NCBI GenBank assembly: GCA_031472005.1 | Contig: PZJY01000010.1 | Coordinates: forward strand, 1,798,001 to 1,862,000 | DNA: 64,000 nucleotides | Source of the DNA: Tetracladium setigerum | Lineage: Eukaryota > Ascomycota > Leotiomycetes > Helotiales | Direction of reading: 5' to 3' | In this document: positions 44,901 through 55,816 of the stretch, piece after piece | Numbering within the stretch: position 1 is the stretch's first letter | Layout of the letters: the number at the start of each line of letters is the position of its first letter | The notes under the pieces: generated by a model | The model's database searches: none | Seen by the model: only the letters and a program-made list of their open reading frames with translations | What the model was told of the DNA's origin: nothing | Position numbers and translations under genes: made by a program

Positions 44901-45928
44901 GTCTTGATTTTATGGAGCTGGGTTCCTATTTCGTTTTGGTGCTCCTGTGGACTGTCTTGGTCATTCGCTACGGCAACAAAGTATGTGCCTGCGTCCCTCA
45001 AAGCTCCAACAGTCTCCCCCAAGGTTTCGATAGTGGTGATTCCCAAGTAGGAGCTAGAAAATTCAGGAAACACCAACGTATTGACAACAAGTAACACGCC
45101 AACTGCCGTGAGAATGGGATACAGAAGAGTCGTAACCAGAACCGTGGAAACTGCTCTCGAAGCCCCAGTCAAGCTGACTACAGCTACGATGATTAGAAGT
45201 ACAACAAAAATGAACAACCTGGGAGACTGGGATCTTAGAAAGCCATGGAAGAGAAGTGCTATAGCCAAAAAAATGCCTTTGATGGTATAGGCAGCCGGCT
45301 CATTGTATGAGAACACCAAGCTAGAAAGGTATATGCCGAGAGTTGACCATGCTGTCCCAAGAAGCGAGCCAAAGACGACGAGAACGAGAGCTTCAGCCAT
45401 CTGACCAAATCTTCTTCCTGGATGCCCAAAGACTGTGGTAATGGGTGCAAGGTATGCTGCTTTGCCTAAAATGTGGAACACCGCTGGTGTGACAGCCAGT
45501 ATGACACAAATTGTGGTCGCAATAGTGAATTTCAGCATTCTTTGCCACAGATGATTGGTGATAAGATTCGTCCATATTGCCGTTGCCCTTTTTTCGGCCC
45601 ATTCCAGCAATTTCACGGATGAAGTCTGGTGTATGCTATCCATTGCGACCAACAATATGGGTTGTGTTGTTATTGTCCTCCACCGAGTTGTCGTATTCTT
45701 GAATTTGACTTGCTCGTCTGAATTTCGATTCTGCCGGCATGATTCCGAATTGAGAGGTATTGTGATCGCAGGAAGGTCAATCGAGACAAAGGGCTCTTGC
45801 TTTAGCCATTGGGCTAGGACTTGGTACTCTGTAGTTGTGTTCTGACGCACAAACGATTGACTTGTTTTGTGAATGCAGTCGATGGACGTTGAACTTCCCA
45901 TGGGAAAATTGGCCCTCCAAAGCTCCAA
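41960..45928 (-). CDS. Large FUSC/aromatic acid exporter-like membrane protein
   Basis: A single exon of up to 1322 codons. Two membrane blocks lie at about residues 130-290 and 795-960, each with five to six hydrophobic segments, typical of the fungal FUSC/ArAE family (Bre4-like) proteins. Each is followed by a cytosolic helical domain. A conserved segment WNDWFVMNRALWAALQLILV precedes the second block. The tail after about 1180 is charged and disordered, rich in Glu, Arg and Gln. The family is linked to export of aromatic or toxic acids and, in yeast, to endosomal lipid or transport defects. The real start may be the internal ATG at 45643-45641, since the first 95 residues lack conservation-like features; a minus-strand intron there cannot be excluded. 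Divergent from the IST1 gene. Confidence 0.87.
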   Translation of the reverse strand: MELWRANFPMGSSTSIDCIHKTSQSFVRQNTTTEYQVLAQWLKQEPFVSIDLPAITIPLNSESCRQNRNSDEQVKFKNTTTRWRTITTQPILLVAMDSIHQTSSVKLLEWAEKRATAIWTNLITNHLWQRMLKFTIATTICVILAVTPAVFHILGKAAYLAPITTVFGHPGRRFGQMAEALVLVVFGSLLGTAWSTLGIYLSSLVFSYNEPAAYTIKGIFLAIALLFHGFLRSQSPRLFIFVVLLIIVAVVSLTGASRAVSTVLVTTLLYPILTAVGVLLVVNTLVFPEFSSSYLGITTIETLGETVGALRDAGTYFVAVANDQDSPQEHQNEIGTQLHKIKTSAEKQSKDDPPSEMVRSAFQKLTGILGSRTKAKKTKNESTKEPKPVSLKALTDKKSALRVKLAGCKAVQQECNFEIAWSVLPPSDLKPVSDIAMKKLVSNTIALIGACESKYALVGDIKEPAQKEKQVVPDSKSDLGNGNSSNSATGNSKSTQSQANANRSTKSKFSKDKRVNKAAPHNHLAKEKEALELVKPYREIESGDSELLKYLVSHIAQSLSELQQNIDRSVDVVTASLAYCYDVKKLPSGTIPPSGIRLEEIDIRVDILTDALDKFDKDSAKALADAAVLHNTLEGAHVDIMPRMEVFLISSFLLNLRQAAFHTLEMLRHSRSIVEKRQQRHGRRRIHLPSIKWRKWLSSGGEQDMLALPERGKKEARTGAGTAKTADDDDDDSSERGSLLDTKDTGIVHGNSENTSPKKKLGVPNRKLATQVKKPPRRFRNALADLLEFLAASEDVTYAFKLTIAAFVVIFPSLVAKWNDWFVMNRALWAALQLILVTEVAIGTSIWTFLIRAVGTTVGCLWGYAAYEIASGGRVVCVVILVIGIIPSAYVQLGSKYVKAGIVSIVSMCVVALSTLNPSVPGTATDNFLRRLIAFMIGGIVALAIEVLIFPVRARDRLVESLASSIQHISEMEACLAYGIESETNVSNIQSLVVSKRFDQARSKAQGALAAAETFLPFCHQEPRLKGSFDGLALIYTEILYVLHAIVDRMDNMLHLRYAYGSGVLEEFNDQVYSYRRNIAGSVTLVLFAVHEGLTTKVPLPQYLPSPRLAQLRLVNRVREIVLDIGAEDEETEEGTSPRHRQLDAATVNMVVRKNFLAWNAAASGKAEVIEFLEELVELVKLLVGANEFRSGMLTRPAYQRHLIRSDQILEDIRKEEDENEGRSEVLREEPTRDEECEEQKDTMPEPDENNKTTRNRRATFSRHQNIHQQQQRPGDQGSPLEQTKTQTDAEEGLPKSLQRVRSRRLEEMNLQKSRSVDVEKR

Positions 45929-46081
45929 TTTTCACCACCGTAATTCCTGACCCGACCCGCCACTTCCTTCGACCGACCCCGCCATCCCACTAGGCGTCAA
46001 CCAGCCAACTTTCTACACTCCAGCTCCCTTCCTCCCTTATTGTATCATAACAACAACATCACTGCAGGAAAGTTGTTAACT

Positions 46082-47063
46082 ATGGCTCCCTCATCTTCGA
46101 TTATCGTGAGTATCATGTCTCTGGTGAGGGTCAGATTATCTGCTTGTTACTTATCTCATCTATCAGGCCAAACTCAAGGTCCAGCTCAAGCTATCCATTG
46201 CGCGCCTGCGAATGGTTCAGCAGAAAGATGAGGCCGTTTCCAAGCAACAACGCCGCGCAATGGCACAGCTTCTTGAAGCCCACAAGATAGAGTCTGCAAA
46301 GATTCGAGTTGAAAACATCATCCGCTCCGACATCACGACCGAACTCCATGAAATCCTCGAACTCTACTGCGAACTGCTCCTGGCACGAACGGGCCTGATG
46401 GAAGCGCCGACATGCGACCCAGGTCTAGAAGAGGCCGTCAAGAGTCTGATATATGCAGCGCCTCGAACAGATGTGAAGGAATTGAACCAGGTGAGGTTTT
46501 TGCTAGTGGAGAAATATGGAAAGGAGTTCGCTCTGCAGGCCATGGAGACCCCGGAAGGAAGCGTCAGCGAGAAGGTACTGAAGAAACTCGCTGTCACACC
46601 TCCTTCGCAAGAGCTTGTGAACGGATATTTGGAAGAGATCGCGCGCACGTACGGCGTGGACTGGCCAAAGAAACCAAAAGAGGAGCTAGGGGAACCGCCG
46701 GAGTTTGTGGATGATGACGATGATGACGAGAACCCAAGTGGTGGACAAGCACAAAAGAATCTCGAGGCTCCCCTAGAAGCTGGTGGCAGCGTGGAGAAGA
46801 AGGCAGAGGAGAGGGAAGCATTGAGCAAGGCAACTCCCCCAAGAAGCTTTGGACCCAGCAGTCCATTGAGGGTGAACCCACCCAGCCCGAGTACAGACAA
46901 TCTTCGCCCGCGTGTCAAGGGAACTCTGGATTTGAAGCCCACGAAGAAGATGCAAACTGTGGTGGAGACACCGAAGAAGGGAATCGAAAGTAAAGGGCCC
47001 GTTGGTGGCACAATACCGGATATCGATGAACTTGCAAAGAGGTTTGCCGCTCTGAAGAAGTAG
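46082..47063 (+). CDS. IST1: IST1-like ESCRT-III-associated protein
   Basis: A 24-bp exon (46082-46105) joins exon 2 (46167-47063) to give 306 aa. The N-terminal ~190 residues show the IST1 (ESCRT-III-like) helical core: KLKVQLKLSIARLRMVQQKDEAVSKQQRR, AKIRVENIIRSD and an EILELYCELLLAR helix. The C-terminus is disordered and ends with a DIDELAKRFAALKK motif, a MIT-interacting motif (MIM1-type) that binds Vps4. IST1 modulates Vps4 recruitment in multivesicular-body sorting and cytokinesis. The short first exon is supported by matching phase and a CTATCAG acceptor. Confidence 0.94.
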
Positions 47064-47599
47064 ATATGGAGGACTGGATTGATGCAGGCGTTGGGAGGAT
47101 GTTTTCATAGCGTATTTATTGGTTACAGCGATGCTTTGAGCGTTTTGACGGTGCCAGGGAGATCTGTTCTCGAACTAGATTTGTTCAACCACTAAGTTGT
47201 AGAAGCCAGTAATTCCATAGTGCGCCTCCCTACACGAATATCTACCACGTCAAAAGTCTAGTTGTTAAATATACCTAGAGAGGTAGAATAGAATAGCTTG
47301 CCATATGCGTCGTGATGGGTTGTGAGTTTGTGATGCAATGGGCCACCTTGATTAAGCCTGCCAAGGATTGACGGCACCAGCCAAATCGCGACTTGGTGAC
47401 TTCGGTTGTTTACATCCAACATCCCCCATCATCAATCCCACCACAAACTTCCCCGATCCTCAACCACCACACTTTGCAGCCTCCAACCATAGCTGAAGCT
47501 TCCTTTAGCTGTACACGAAATGCTTTTATGATCATCGGGGAGTCTCTTATCTATAACTTTGTTTGTTGAAGCTTGACGCGTCTTGTTTTGTTTGGGAAA
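47064..47599. other. Intergenic region between IST1 and INCENP genes
   Basis: Holds the IST1 3' UTR and the INCENP leader. No other feature was recognised. Confidence 0.55.
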
Positions 47600-50500
47600 A
47601 TGGCGACGAAGCGGGCGAACGCCAGAGTGCCGGTTGGATCATCAGCATGGATATCAGAAGAGAGGTCGTCTGCGACCAAGATGGCAGAGAATGAAGCAGA
47701 AGAATTCATGTTTTCGGCTCGTAATGAGGTCGATTGGTTGAATGAGCACATGGCCGAGATCTTCAGCGAGAATCAGGTGTAGGTAAACAAGCCCTTACCG
47801 CCGCAGCAGAACTAACTTTGGAGGTTTAGCAATGTTGCGGAGATATTCAAAACACCAGGAAAGCTACGAGGGAAGACCCCAAGGACTGGTAGAAAGATTA
47901 ATCCTCTGGAAGCGCGTGCTGTAGGTACATCAATCGATTTCTACACTTTTCACTGACATTGGACAGCCTCTTTCCGATGTATTTTCCTCAACGCCACGAG
48001 GTGCTCCCAGCCCATTCAAACAGCTACATTTTGAGAAACCGGTCGCTTCATTCCAGGTCGCTGAGGATGAACCAGTGCAAGTGGGAGAGGCATCTTCATC
48101 AAAGACTACTGCGACCCAGGAAACAAATCCTCCAAAACCTACAGCCAACGGTTCCAACTTCCTCGACTCTGGTTACTATGGCAGCCAGGCGGTTGAATCT
48201 ACGCAAGCTACACAGCATGATCCATTCCTGGAACCAACTCAACCAAATTCGCCTCCACAAGCACTTCCGGAGCCAGAACACGAGGCAATCGAGGAGGAAG
48301 AAGAAGAGGAGGAGCGCGAGGTTGAAGAGCGGAGATCTACAGAAGGGTCTTTCAAGTCAGCCAAAGAGGAGCAGACTCGGCAGGTTGTCGTTGAGCCGGT
48401 CTTGGACACCATTGAAAGTCCTGCACATGGGTTAGAAGCTTCCACACAACCCGTACTCGAATCTCCACTTCAAAATCGCGTTCAACAGTCGGCCTCTCTA
48501 CAAAAACGATCGCCAGAGCGACTTCCTGCCTTGCCCCAAGCACAACAACAAGAGACGGAAATCGATGCTCAGATTGATGAAGATGCGCCTATGGAAGACG
48601 CGCCGTCACCACAATCGGATGGATCAAGCCCCATACGCCCGATCGTTCGCAAGAGCAGTCTAAACTTTGCCTCTCTACCAGCACGCGAGCCCCTTACCAG
48701 CAAGAAGAGTATCGGAAATCGGGTGTCACGAACCAGCCACTTGGAACAATCCAGGACAAGTTACTATGGTCGGAATACGGGTGGAAAGAGCACTGGAAAT
48801 GTGTATCAAGACGACAATACTGATGAGATGGAAGTTGACGAGACAGAAGTGGAACAATCTGTTCAGGAAAACGCTGCTCGTCTTCACAACAAAACATCAA
48901 CCCAGCGACTGCAAGACCAGATCAGCATGCTGGGGAAGTCCTTGAATCCCCGACCCTCGAAATCGATAACAGCGAATGGATTATTATCAATATCACAATT
49001 GAGTCAACCCACACAAGAGGTCCCCCAAGAAATCCAACACCATAAGTCGCCAACAAGATCCCCACTTCGAAAAGAGCGCCCACCACCTGGAGCATTCCCG
49101 GACGACGAAGAGGACAGTTGGATTGGCCCACCGAATGCCGCCGCTGCTGCGGCCGCTGGGGTACCACGTTCTATCTTCAGCCCGAGACCTCAGGTGACAA
49201 AGAGCCACACAGCAGATGTTATGGAAGACATACGTGGGAAGGAAACCATCAGTGCTCCGCATTTTGAGTTCCCAAAACGAGGAGATGAACCAAGACAAAG
49301 ATCACCGCTACGAGAACCTATCGTCCCAGACCGAACAACGAGCACATTTGGACACATCAAATCGGTATCCACCTCGGTTCTCAGATCGCCAAAGAAGGCA
49401 GGAGAGTCCATTGAAAATAAGACGGTCTCTGTCTCAAATCCTGCTCCATCGATAATTTCTACTGAATCGACAACGCCACCAAAGTCTCCCTCCCGCAGCC
49501 GAGGAAGCCCGCTGAAGGCTGCGAAGGATAAATTCTCATCCATTCTAAAGACTTCTCGGGGGCTGTTCGCCAGTAGTGCAGCGGTAAGTGCTGATGCTAA
49601 GGCAAACCTATCGCCTACTCTATCCCGAGGACTCCACCACGCCCCCTCGATGGCCAGTCTTCTCGAACAACCACTTTATCCGGATTTGACTCTCGCCAAA
49701 ACCCAGTCAAATACTTCCATGAAGTCGGATAGTCCAGCAAGGAAGACACGGGCCTCTACCGAGCGAGCAGAGAGGAAGAAGGTGGAGGAAGCCAAAGAGA
49801 TCAGAGAGGCACAAAAGATGAACGATCAACTCGACAGAGCTCGTCAAAAGGTCAAGGATGAAGCTCGCGTCTTTCACATGGAGCAGGAACGTGTCGCAGC
49901 GATGGAGAGAGAAGTCGTGGCAAGGAGAGAGGAGGAAAGAATTGCAAAGGAGAGTCAGCTTGAGCTTCCCCAACCGATCCGAAGCAGTCCACGAAAGACC
50001 AAGGCACAGCTGGAAGCCGAGGGAATTGCTGCTGCTGCTCTGTCGGCAGATGACATCGAAATGTCTGACGCACCTCAATCAATGCCCCCCCCAGCGATTC
50101 CACCAGCCAAATCACAGATTGGGAGGCCCGCAGCCAAACGCCCCGTTCGACCAGGCAAGGACACCCAAAATAAGGCGAAACCACCTACAGTCATCAGAGT
50201 GGACACGGGATCTCAAAGAGGTCATCAGTATCACCCCTCAAACTCTGCACTTGCGGCCAACTTGCAAGATTCTTTGACGAGCTCCCAGGGAGCTACATCT
50301 TCGCAATCCTCGCAAGGTACATTGAGGCACAAGGCCAGCACTAGTTCGATCCAGAGCAAGGCCTCTACCAGCAGCTTCAAATCTGGTGCCACAAAAGCGC
50401 TAGAGGCTGCTGCAAGGAAGAAGGAACAGGTATGTAACCTTTCTCGTAAGCAGTCTACCAAGCTAATAAATTTAGGATGAACTTGCCGCACAGAAGAAAC

Positions 50501-51708
50501 GTGACGCGAAGGCGGAAGTTGAGCGTCAACGAGCTGCCATCAAGGAAGAGGAACGTCGCAAGGATGAGCAGCTTCGCCGACAAGAAGCTGAACGCCAACG
50601 CGAGATTCAGCGGGAACGAGAAAAGGTTGCCGCTGCTGCAGACGCAAAGAAAGCAGCAGCTCGTCAAGCTATGGAAAAGAGGAGATTGGAGATGGAAAAG
50701 GCCAAGGAAACGAGAGCGCCACCACCAGCTTTTCGACCACAGGCGGGAGGTGACATGTTGCAAGACAAGGCCTTGCCTCCACTTCCACAGGCGAAGGCAC
50801 CTCGAATGAACTCGATTGTTCCACGTTCGCAAGAGGAGTCGATTCGGCCGATGAACTCGGTGCACGCCTCGACCAAGGCACCACCAAAGCGACCTATGCA
50901 ACAAGATGCCGATGAGTACCATTCCCGTTCTGCGTTACAGCGAAGTGGACCATCATACCAGCAAAACGAGGCACATTCCAAGCGTCGCAAGACGAGCGAG
51001 TTATTCGATAACGACGAGGATCTTACTGAGAACCATCCAAAAATGACGGCTCCTCCAATCCGCCAATCGACCGCACGCCCCAAGGAATTTGCTACCAAGT
51101 CACTCTTCCCAAGTGGATATGCTAATGCCCCTCCTGCTTCTGGTAATCTCCAGAGGAACACACTCGTCTCTCAACACAATATGAACCAGTCGAAAACAGC
51201 ACATCCATTAGACATGACTCAGGTATCCAAAGCCCCAATAGCCTTTGCTACTAGCTCGAATCAGCAAAGTGGCCAATCTCACAAGACCCCAGCACGTCCT
51301 GCAAACGCTGCAGGCAAATCAGCAGCAAAGTCCGCCAAAGCATCCCCACGTTACCAGAACGGCGAGACCATTGATCTGCCAGAGGTACAGACGGACTCCG
51401 AAGATGAGGATGAGGACGAGAAATCCAAATTCCCTGCGTTACCATGGACCGAGTCACCAGCAATGCGCGCCGCCTTGATTCGACAAGAGGGAATGGATGC
51501 GTCTGAGATCTTTGGGGGTCCCAAGGAGCTGGATATGGAAGCAGTCTTCAACAAGAGCAAGGAGAGATTCCACAAGTTCAGGGCCAGAACATCGAGTGCC
51601 AACTGGAGTGGAGAGGACCGATTGACGCAGGACGAGATCCAGAAGAATAATGAAGCCAGAGATAGGATTCGGAGACAGGGTTTCTGGACATATGATCCCG
51701 CTGGTTGA
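47600..51708 (+). CDS. Inner centromere protein (INCENP/Sli15/Pic1-like), chromosomal passenger subunit
   Basis: Exons 47600-47778, 47830-47920, 47967-50429 and 50476-51708 close in phase to 1321 aa. The N-terminal 100 residues form the short helix-rich part typical of the Survivin/Borealin-binding region. A long Ser/Pro-rich disordered centre follows, then an Arg/Glu/Lys/Ala-rich stretch around residues 590-640 and 912-980 (single-alpha-helix or coiled-coil type). The IN-box lies at about 1209-1257: IDLPEVQTDSEDEDEDEK then FPALPWTESPAMRAALIRQE, which binds and activates Aurora kinase. The protein ends in a conserved RRQGFWTYDPAG segment. INCENP scaffolds Aurora B/Ipl1 at centromeres. No indel was needed to read this 4-kb gene. 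Confidence 0.93.
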
Positions 51709-52700
51709 TAGGGTATGGTTTATTGGATGTTAATTGGATGGGGAATGATGCTTGGCGGGGTTTGAGGATTATGATTGATTGATTGGGTATCATGAACAAA
51801 TATGACTGTTGGAGAAAAGGCGTTCTTTTGGTGTGGTTCGGGGCGTATGTTTATTTATTATTAGGAGTAATGAGTACCTTGAAGCTGCTTACCTTACTTA
51901 TGGAAATGATCATTGCCTTTCACCTTTCACATGCTTTGTTGGTCTGTGGCATATCCTGTTGTCACGCGCAGCACCCACTATCTTACCTATTGAACAGCAG
52001 CTAGTTGTGCCGACCGAGGTAGAGAAGGTAACTTAGTTGCATACAAGTATCTCAGTTTCATACTTCAGAATCAGGTAGAATCTATATAGTTCGTTGCACA
52101 ATATAATCTTACATATATACCTACAATAGGCCCATCTCGTCTCTTCGACGTCATACCTGCGCGAGGCTTAAAAAGTGCATGTAAGGCTGCGTGCTGGCTG
52201 TGCACACGCAATAATAATCCCTTGTCACAGCCAACGACAGCAGCTGATGATGCGCGTTTTCCCAGAATCTCACGCACTCACTCACTCACCACTTTCTTGC
52301 TTTCTTTCACCTCAGCTTCATCCAGCATCAAAACGCCAATTTGGATCTTGAAATTGCTCCCTTCTGTACAGTCACGTCACGTTAGGATACACCTCACTTC
52401 TTCACCGCCTTTAGACGCGCCCTTCCCCGGCGCCTGTTATTCTCCGTCGGGCGTTTGTCAACCTCAACCTGGAGCAACCTTATTATTTTCTTTGGCTGCC
52501 AACCCTGAATAAACATCTTCCCTTCTCGACCCTTTCTTTGCCTACGTCTGCCATTTTGCTAGCAATTTGGCAAGAACTTCAGATCCAATATCCCACACTC
52601 TCTACCCCGATTGTCGCCCCCTCTATCGTTTATGCTTCTCTCGACAACGCAGCTCCTCCCCGTTTCTTTGGTGCTCGCAACCTGAGCGCAAGCCTCCATT
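51709..52700. other. Intergenic region, DnaJ leader
   Basis: The last 400 bases are CT-rich with several TCCACC/CTCTCT-like stretches, consistent with a long leader. Nothing else was recognised. Confidence 0.5.
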
Positions 52701-55700
52701 ATGGCGAAGGCCGATCTCACAAGAGATTATTATGGCGATCTTAATCTGCAGCCGGGCGCAGATGCTGCCGAAATCAAGAAGCAGTTTAAGAAGCTTGGTA
52801 GGAAGCTCACCTTAAATTCCACCGTGAACGCCTGCTAATCATCTTTGGTAGCTCTGACCTACCACCCCGATCGCAACCCAGGCCGAGAGAACGAGGTCAT
52901 TGCCAAATTCCAGCAAATCCAATCCGCACACGAAATCTTGACCGATCCACTAGAGAGGGCAAAGTACGATAATAACCGCGTACGAGGCTCAAACAAATAT
53001 GGGAATCCGTATGCTGGATCTTCTGGAGTTCGAGGAAACCCTTGGTCTGATGTTGGCACGCAATACCCTCCTCCACCAAAAGCACCAACAGCTCGTCGAG
53101 CGGCACAACCACAACAATCTTCGGCTGGGGCAGAGAGATATAAGAAATGGGAAGCACCAAAGCAGTCGGCGTATGCGGCGGCACATGAGGGTGCTGGCGC
53201 TCGACAGAAGACGTATGAAGCTTGGGAGAGCATGAGACCAAAGCAAACTTCACAAGGCGGACCAAGCAATGCAACAAGGCCTCCAGTTCCACCGCGAGAG
53301 GCTCCTCAGCAAAGTTATGGGGGATCCTCGTCGAGTCGAACCCAACAACCACAAAGACCCGCAGCAGGGTATGAGAATATCCGACCGGATAGTCGTACGG
53401 CAAGCCCTCCACGAAGAACAAACAGCACAAACATGTTCAACAGAAAGGGTTTCATGCCCAATACTCCTGGTGGAGATGAACCCGCTGCCTCGAAGGGAGC
53501 TTACTTTACAAAGCGCGATAAGCCTGCCGTTGCACCTGACCTGCCAGCAAGAGATCCACCACCTTCACAACACCCAAAGCGTAGTAACATGGGCCCTCCT
53601 CAGGAACCTATGGCTCATGGTATTAGTAGTGATGATCTCAGGAAGTTTCCTGGGGCGCCTACACCCGAACCACGCATCAGCACTCCCTATGCAACTCATG
53701 GTGGCGAGAAATTAAATCCTCACGAGAGCTCACATATCAACAGATCAAAGAGCACTCGGGAAGCTTCCCAGAGATATACAGCAGATGGCCCGATCCCTAG
53801 AAATGGTTCAGATCCAAATATGTTCTCTCCGCATCGATCAAAGTCATCCGCAACACATGGTTCCTCCAATACGGCCCATCGAAAGGTCCCAAGCGTGGAG
53901 ATTGATACTGACAGCTCCGATGATGGGCCACAGATGAAAAACCGGCCTTTTGGAAAACCACGTCCGCGTGCGGCCAATGGTACTTCTGCAGCCAACTCTT
54001 CCACGCAACCTCCCCCCTTCCCTACACAACCACAACAACAGAGTAAGCGAAGCAACATTTCCCTATTCCAGGAGTGGTACAAGGCACATCCGGACTTAGA
54101 ACCCCCGCTAAACGGTTTCCCTCCAGATGGGCTTCCCTTACATTCACAGACACAACCTCACGTCAAACCGGAACCAACAGGAGAACCTTCAATGTATGCA
54201 TACACTACTCCTTTAAAGTCAAACACCCAGCATTCTGCGTACTACTATCCGACTTTTCTTTCGTCCGTATCGGAAGAGGTCAGTCCTTGCAAGATCAAGG
54301 CTGGCCCAACATCCGCTTCTTATGTCACCCCATCAAAGTATGCGAAGATCTCTCCATATCAGAGGTCTGTGGTAAATTCCAGTGGAACCGCAGGCTCGCC
54401 CGCTTCTTTGAATGCATTTGAAAATATGCAGCGGAGTATGATTGATCAGATACTTGGCTCAAGAGAGAGTGGCACCAGTCCCAGTGTAAGGGTCGCTCAG
54501 TCGCGAGATACTCTCAAGAGCAGCCAGAAGCATGGCCCCAAGAGCGCCCAGGCGTTCTCGGGAGACAAATTTACACGTTATAGGGATCAAAGTACGGCGG
54601 AGACTTCGTCCAGAACTCCAAGCGCCAGCCATCTTCACGCTTCGCATCTCTATGATTCTTCTCAAGCGCGTAATTTTTGGAGCGGCTTGGAAAAGATCAA
54701 AGCAAATACTGATATGTCTAATCGCGATAGATTCACATTCAATGTTAACGACGATACGTTCAAATCTCCAACCTCGCCTGCACCAGCAGGTTTCAGCAGC
54801 AGTACCGAAAACATCAGCACGACATTCAGCGAGAAAGACTGGACTGGAAAGTTTGAAGGTCAAGAGTATTTCAAGCCTGTTCGCAAGCCGAGTGCTCCAA
54901 GTTCTCGGGCACAGTCTGGAAGTAGAAACAGGGGTAGGTCGCCTACGAAGCCTAGTTTCGATCCTTCATACGTTCTACCAAGAGCATCGGATGCAGACAA
55001 TGTTGCAGAATCACCCGGAGGAACCAAATTCTCGCTCAAGAATGGGCAGACACATTTAGGCCTCAGACCTTTGCGCCTCCACCCCCACGCAAAGTCCCAT
55101 CAAGAAAGAGAACTGGACCTCTCCATAGACCCACGTTGGGAGGAGGTGGTGCCGTTGTTGACGATGGTAACACGTCTGATGAGAAACCTCCATTCGATAA
55201 TCCAAAGACCCCTGTTACGCCCACAATGGCAAGTCCGGACGCAATGGACGTCGACATGCCACCAGCACACAACAATACCGTCCCTCAATTTATTCCACCC
55301 CGCGCTCCTCTGAATGTCGAAACCGCCACATCTCCCAAGCGAGCCGCTCCTATATCCTCACCCTCACCCGACGAAGCCTCCCTAAAGGTCAACTTCGATG
55401 ATCTTAAAATCCAAGATCTCCTCTCCAGCATCGAAATGCCTCAACCTCCACAACCACCTGCACTCCCTGACAATCTACCCGGCACACGACCATCCGAAGT
55501 CGCATACGAAGACTATCAAATCCGTTTCGCAAAGTACATGACGGCGTGGGATCTGTATAACAATCAATTCCTCCTACATCTCGTGGCCAGGAAGAACCAG
55601 AATGATGGCATGGGCACAAAGAGATGGTTGAGTGATGAGGGGTTGGAGATTTATCGTCGCGGGCTGAAGGAGGATGGTGTGGTGTTGAGTAGGTGGGCAG

Positions 55701-55816
55701 CCGAGAAGGAGAGACATGAGGGTGTGGTTCGGGAATGGATGGTGTTGAAGGAGAAAGTTAGGGAGGGCACGCTAGGACGGGGTGAGCCGGCTCGGGCGAG
55801 GAAGAAGATCAATTGA
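52701..55816 (+). CDS. DnaJ (J-domain) protein with long disordered body (frame broken by one missing base)
   Basis: Exon 1 (52701-52797) and exon 2 (52852-55816) join across a 54-bp intron. The J-domain (about 8-65) is complete, with DYYGDLNL at its start and the HPD tripeptide at 37-39, so it should stimulate Hsp70 ATPase. The remaining ~950 residues are Ser/Pro/Gln/Asn-rich with no zinc-finger or substrate-binding domain; a compact conserved-looking segment occurs at the end (the last ~130 residues, including EDYQIRFAKYMTAWDLYNNQFL). At 55034 the frame slips within AAATTCTCG: one extra base continues the TFRPQTFAPPPPRKVP segment into the C-terminal part, giving 1020 aa. As assembled, translation would instead stop at 55313. 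Large fungal DnaJ proteins of this shape are poorly characterised. Confidence 0.85.

Noticed and set aside
46364..47011. 215-codon minus-strand frame
   Set aside because: Antisense to IST1; Ser/Pro-rich composition results from the complement of Lys/Glu/Gly codons.
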